Part shown: piece after piece, positions 13,929 to 17,399 of the stretch
How positions within the stretch are numbered: position 1 is the first letter of the stretch
How the letters are laid out: each line of letters opens with the position of its first letter
Source: Opitutia bacterium UBA953
GTDB taxonomy: Bacteria; Verrucomicrobiota; Verrucomicrobiia; Opitutales; UBA953
Length of the DNA: 17,399 bases
Reading direction: 5' to 3'
Assembly (NCBI GenBank): GCA_002293125.1
Contig: DBCR01000010.1
Span: 24,228-41,626, forward strand
Notes under the pieces: model-generated
Told to the model about the DNA's origin: nothing
What the model saw: the letters and a program-made list of their open reading frames with translations, nothing else
Database searches by the model: none
Position numbers and translations under genes: made by a program

Positions 13929-16703
13929 CTAAGAACGCTGCTCTAACGCTCTCCCCGTCGGCGACCCCTTCTGCTTGAGCAGGCCTTCGGGCAGGCCGGC
14001 GTAGACGAGCTTGCCGCCTTTCTCGCCGCCTTCGGGGCCGAGTTCCATCACCCAGTCCGCGGCGAGGATCACGTCGGCGTGGTGTTCGATCACGATGAGC
14101 GTCGCGCCCGCGTCACGGAGACGTCCGAGCAGGGCGAGTAGCTTGGCGATATCATCCCAGTGCAGGCCGGTCGTGGGTTCATCGAGGACGTAAAGTCGGC
14201 CGGAGTGGTCGCGGCGGGCGAGCTCTGACGCCAGTTTCAGACGCTGGGCTTCGCCGCCGGAGAGCGTGTTGGCGGCCTGGCCGAGCTTGAGGTAACCAAG
14301 CCCGACCTCGGCGAGGGTGCGGAGTTTCTCGGCGAGCTTGGGCTGGGCGCGGAAGACTTCGGCGGCCTCGTTGACCGAGAGGCCGAGGGCGTCGGCGATG
14401 CTGAGTCCCTTGAAGCGGACTTCGAGCGTCTCGCGATTGAAACGGCGGCCGGCGCAGCTGGGGCAGTCGACGAAAGTCTCGCCGAGGAACTGCATGTCGA
14501 GGGCGACGGAGCCTTCGCCGGAGCAGGTCTCGCAGCGGCCACCGCGCACGTTGAAGCTGAAGCGTCCGGGGCCGTAGCCACGGGCCTTGGCGAGCGGCAA
14601 CGCGGCCCAGAGCTCGCGCATGAGGTCCATGATGCCGGTGAAGGTTGCGGGATTCGAACGCGGGGTGCGCCCGATGGGCTCCTGGTCTACGGCGGTGAAC
14701 GCGGTAATCTGCTCGAGTCCGTCGATGCCGGCGTGCCGGCCGGGCACGAACTTGGCCCCGTTGATCTTACGTGCGGTGGCGGCGGACAGGATATCGATGG
14801 CGAGTGTGCTCTTCCCTGAGCCAGAGACGCCGCAGACGACGGTGAGGGCTCCGATCGGGAACGAGGCGGTGACGTTCTTGAGGTTGTTCTCGGTGGCGCC
14901 TTTGACGGTGATCGCGGCCTTGCCGATGGGCTTGCGCTTCACGATGCCCTCCAGCGTGGCCCGGCCGGAAAGGTAAGCGCCGGTGCGCGAGGTCGCGTGC
15001 GCGCCGCAGGCCTTGGGCGTGCCCTCGAAGACGATGCGTCCGCCGTCGATACCGGCGCCCGGGCCCATTTCGATGAGGTGGTCCGCGGCGAGCATCATGT
15101 CGCGGTCATGTTCGACGACGAGGACGGTGTTCCCGAGGTCGCGCAGGCCGCGGATCGAGCCGATGAGGCGCTGATGGTCGCTCGGATGCAGGCCGATACT
15201 GGGTTCGTCGAGGACGTACGTCACGCCGACCAACCCGAGGCCGAGCTGCGTGGCGAGGCGGACGCGCTGGGCTTCGCCGCCGGAGAGCGAACTGCACTCG
15301 CGGTCGAGCGTGAGGTAGTTAAGGCCGGCGTCATTCAGGAACGCCAGACGTTGCTCAAGACCGCGACGGGCTTCCTCGGCAGGCATGACGCCTGGATGCG
15401 TGGCGAGTTGCTTCGTGAATTCCAGCGCAGCCGGAATGGTCATCGCGAGGAACTCGGCCATGGTCTTTCCGTTGAGGCGCAACGAAAGGGCGGTGGGGGA
15501 GAGGCGACGGCCTTGGCAGCCGGCGCAGACGGAACCGGCCTGGAACTGCAGCAGGCGTTGGCGCAGCGATTCCCCGGTGGTGGTGCGGTAGGCGTGCTCG
15601 AGTTCGGTGAACATGCCGGTCCAAGCGGTCTCGACGGGCTTACGGCCCTTGGGCGGCGGGAGCAGGAACTTGCGCTTGGGGTCGCCGTGGAGCAGGAGTT
15701 CGCGGACGGCCTTGGGTAAATCACGCCACGGGGTCTTGAGGTCGAACGGTACCTGCTCGGCGAGCGCGCGGGTGATCGCGTTGCGGCGGATGAGCGTCTT
15801 GCGCGTGGCGCACTTCCAAGGCTTCACGACGCCGTCATGGATCGACAGCGATTCGTCGCGGATGGAGAGGCTCTCTTGGAAGCGCATCTGGCGGCCGAGA
15901 CCACCGCAGTCAGGGCAGGCGCCTTCGGGATGGTTATGTGACAGCGCGCGCGGGCTGATGGGCTCGTAAGTCTCGCCGCAATGTTCGCAGGCGAGGTGGA
16001 GCGAGAGCACGTGTTCTTCCCAGCGTCCGTCTTTCTCGGCGAGCACGCTTGCGCGGTGGCGGCCTTCGCGGAAGGCGAGTTCGAGCGAGTCGGCGAGGCG
16101 GCTGCGCTGGTCGGGGCCGGCGACGATGCGGTCGACCACGACGTCGAGTTGCTTGGCTTCGCGGCCGGACAGCAGTCCGGAGGCTTCCTCGAGGGTGGCG
16201 ACGGTGCCGTCGACGCGGACGCGCGAGAAGCCGCGGCGGCCCAGGTCGGCGGAGGCTTCGAGGAGGACAGAGGGTTTGTCCCTGGCGACCGGGGCGACGA
16301 CCATCAGGCGCGTGCCGTCAGGGATGGCTTCGAGGGCAAGCAGGTTGTCGTCGAGCGAGCGTCGGCGAACGGGATGGCCGTCCTGCAGGCAGCGGCGGTC
16401 CCCGGCGATGATCCAGAGGGGGCGGGCGTGGTCGGCGATCTCGGTCAGGGTGGCGACCGTCGAGCGGGGGTTGGTATTGCCGCCGGTCCGTTGGGCGATG
16501 GCGATGACCGGGGAAAGGCCCCGGATGAAGTCCACGTCCGGGCGCGGGGCCGAATCCAGCATGCCACGGGCCTTCGCGGACAGGGATTCGAGGTATTGGC
16601 GGCTCCCTTCGGCGTGCAGGGTGTCGAAGGCCAGGGAAGATTTACCCGATCCACTGACTCCCGTGATGACGGTCAGCTGATAACGGGGGATGGTCAGTTC
16701 CAC
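13929..16703 (-). CDS. uvrA: UvrA-type excinuclease ATPase (N-terminus extends upstream)
   Basis: A tandem ABC ATPase that finds damaged DNA for nucleotide excision repair. From the GTG at 16703: first Walker A GVSGSGKSS (15-23), NPRSTV (78-83), UvrB-binding region about 103-240, zinc-module Cys pairs (CEHC 239-242, CPDC 263-266), first signature LSGGEAQRVRLATQL (473-487), Walker B VLDEPSIGLHP; second Walker A GVSGSGKST (625-633), zinc finger CETC...CPSC (724-750), second signature LSGGEAQRLKLASEL (814-828), Walker B VLDEPTTGLH. The conserved lead-in IHIKGARTHNLKDV is encoded just upstream, at 16704-16742, and matches the lead-in of the second half (ITVKGATENNLKNV), so the true start is upstream; only non-standard codons such as CTG (16754) or ATC (16766) are available. 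Some motifs of the UvrB-binding region differ from E. coli UvrA, so it may be a second, divergent UvrA. It converges on the GAF gene. Confidence 0.9.
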   Translation of the reverse strand: MELTIPRYQLTVITGVSGSGKSSLAFDTLHAEGSRQYLESLSAKARGMLDSAPRPDVDFIRGLSPVIAIAQRTGGNTNPRSTVATLTEIADHARPLWIIAGDRRCLQDGHPVRRRSLDDNLLALEAIPDGTRLMVVAPVARDKPSVLLEASADLGRRGFSRVRVDGTVATLEEASGLLSGREAKQLDVVVDRIVAGPDQRSRLADSLELAFREGRHRASVLAEKDGRWEEHVLSLHLACEHCGETYEPISPRALSHNHPEGACPDCGGLGRQMRFQESLSIRDESLSIHDGVVKPWKCATRKTLIRRNAITRALAEQVPFDLKTPWRDLPKAVRELLLHGDPKRKFLLPPPKGRKPVETAWTGMFTELEHAYRTTTGESLRQRLLQFQAGSVCAGCQGRRLSPTALSLRLNGKTMAEFLAMTIPAALEFTKQLATHPGVMPAEEARRGLEQRLAFLNDAGLNYLTLDRECSSLSGGEAQRVRLATQLGLGLVGVTYVLDEPSIGLHPSDHQRLIGSIRGLRDLGNTVLVVEHDRDMMLAADHLIEMGPGAGIDGGRIVFEGTPKACGAHATSRTGAYLSGRATLEGIVKRKPIGKAAITVKGATENNLKNVTASFPIGALTVVCGVSGSGKSTLAIDILSAATARKINGAKFVPGRHAGIDGLEQITAFTAVDQEPIGRTPRSNPATFTGIMDLMRELWAALPLAKARGYGPGRFSFNVRGGRCETCSGEGSVALDMQFLGETFVDCPSCAGRRFNRETLEVRFKGLSIADALGLSVNEAAEVFRAQPKLAEKLRTLAEVGLGYLKLGQAANTLSGGEAQRLKLASELARRDHSGRLYVLDEPTTGLHWDDIAKLLALLGRLRDAGATLIVIEHHADVILAADWVMELGPEGGEKGGKLVYAGLPEGLLKQKGSPTGRALEQRS

Positions 16704-16866
16704 GTCCTTGAGGTTGTGGGTGCGGGCTCCCTTGATGTGGATGGGCGGGTTCAGATGGCCGACGATAGCCCGTCCGCCCTCGGGGAGAAGGCGGAAGTGG
16801 GCGGCCGTTAATAAGTCGTCCCTTAATCCGCTTTTACCTCTTTCGGCAAACTGTCAGCCTGCAGGG

Positions 16867-17399
16867 ATGCCACGCCTCTTTCTCGCCCTGCTGATTCTGT
16901 TCACCGCCCGCGCTTCGGCTGATAAACTTGAACCGCGCGTCCTCTTCCTTGGCGACAGCATCACTTACGGCGGCAACTGGACGGTCTACGTCGAGTCCGC
17001 CATTCGCGCACAGAAGGGCATGGGTCGGGCGACGATCGTGAACATGGGCCTCTCGAGCGAGACGACCTCAGGTCTCTCCGAGCCCGGCCACGCCGGCGGC
17101 GCGTTCCCTCGTCCGGATCTGCATGAGCGTCTCGGTCGCGTGCTCTCCCAATTCAAGCCGACGCTCGTCGTCGCCTGCTACGGTATCAACGATGGTATCT
17201 ATCAGCCGCTCGACGCTTCGCGTCAGCTCGCCTTCCAAGATGGCATCATCAAGCTGCGCCTCGCCTGTATTCGTGCCGGTGCGCAGGTCGTCATCGTCAC
17301 GCCTCCGCTGTATGCTCCTGACAATCGTGCGAAGGATGCGATCAACTACGACGGCGTAATGGAAGCTTACGGCGCGTGGCTCGTCGCGCAGCGTTCCGC
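16867..17399 (+). CDS. Secreted SGNH/GDSL-type hydrolase (partial, cut by window end)
   Basis: An esterase/lipase-like hydrolase of the SGNH superfamily, here the first 177 residues; the gene runs off the window. A signal peptide (MPRLFLALLILFTARASA) is followed by mature protein starting DKLEP. Block I is LFLGDSITYGG with the nucleophile Ser, block II is around NMGLSSETTSG, and block III is CYGINDGIY with the Gly/Asn oxyanion residues. The catalytic Asp-x-x-His block would lie beyond the end. It is divergent to uvrA; its ATG is preceded by GCAGGG with no spacer. Substrate unknown; such enzymes often deacetylate carbohydrates or act on lipids. Confidence 0.85.
   Translation, partial: MPRLFLALLILFTARASADKLEPRVLFLGDSITYGGNWTVYVESAIRAQKGMGRATIVNMGLSSETTSGLSEPGHAGGAFPRPDLHERLGRVLSQFKPTLVVACYGINDGIYQPLDASRQLAFQDGIIKLRLACIRAGAQVVIVTPPLYAPDNRAKDAINYDGVMEAYGAWLVAQRS

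Noticed and set aside
16755..16866. A LexA/SOS box between uvrA and the SGNH hydrolase gene
   Set aside because: I looked for a palindromic SOS-type site in the gap and saw no convincing one; the LexA motif of this lineage is not known to me.

Overview
The window is a compact, GC-rich (about 60% or more by eye) bacterial chromosome segment with short intergenic gaps and many start/stop overlaps. A TonB-ExbB-ExbD system and an outer-membrane receptor show a Gram-negative cell. The gene mix (heme genes, class I IlvC, a YciH/SUI1 protein, an HD-type CCA enzyme) and the frequent lack of Shine-Dalgarno sites would fit Verrucomicrobiota, perhaps Opitutae. That assignment is an inference from memory, not a database result. 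I see no insertion sequence, phage gene, CRISPR array or replication origin, and no gene-free stretch over 300 bases.

Layout. (1) Positions 1-5286, all minus strand: a DUF485 protein and an ActP-type solute symporter, a strong hairpin, a small membrane protein of unknown function, hemC, hemD and trpF packed end to end, then glnB with its own candidate sigma-54 promoter and a terminator. (2) Positions 5350-9603, plus strand: a 31-bp inverted repeat, a ZnuD-like TonB-dependent receptor, tonB with a His/Asp cluster, exbB, exbD and a membrane-anchored coiled-coil protein, overlapping or closely packed and closed by a bidirectional terminator. This looks like a self-contained uptake module, possibly for zinc or another metal. 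(3) Positions 9628-11338, minus strand: a valine tRNA (TAC) followed closely by ilvN and ilvC, with no terminator between them and one candidate promoter before the tRNA. (4) Positions 11398-13895, plus strand: a small unknown protein translationally coupled to a YciH/SUI1 protein, then a CCA-adding enzyme and a GAF protein. (5) Positions 13929-17399: a UvrA-type protein on the minus strand whose conserved N-terminus has no ATG, GTG or TTG start, and divergent to it a secreted SGNH hydrolase cut by the window edge.

Most interesting points: the receptor/TonB/ExbBD/coiled-coil operon with its 31-bp palindrome; the tRNA-Val/ilvN/ilvC arrangement; the sigma-54 element before glnB; the missing start codon of uvrA; and the scarcity of Shine-Dalgarno sites.
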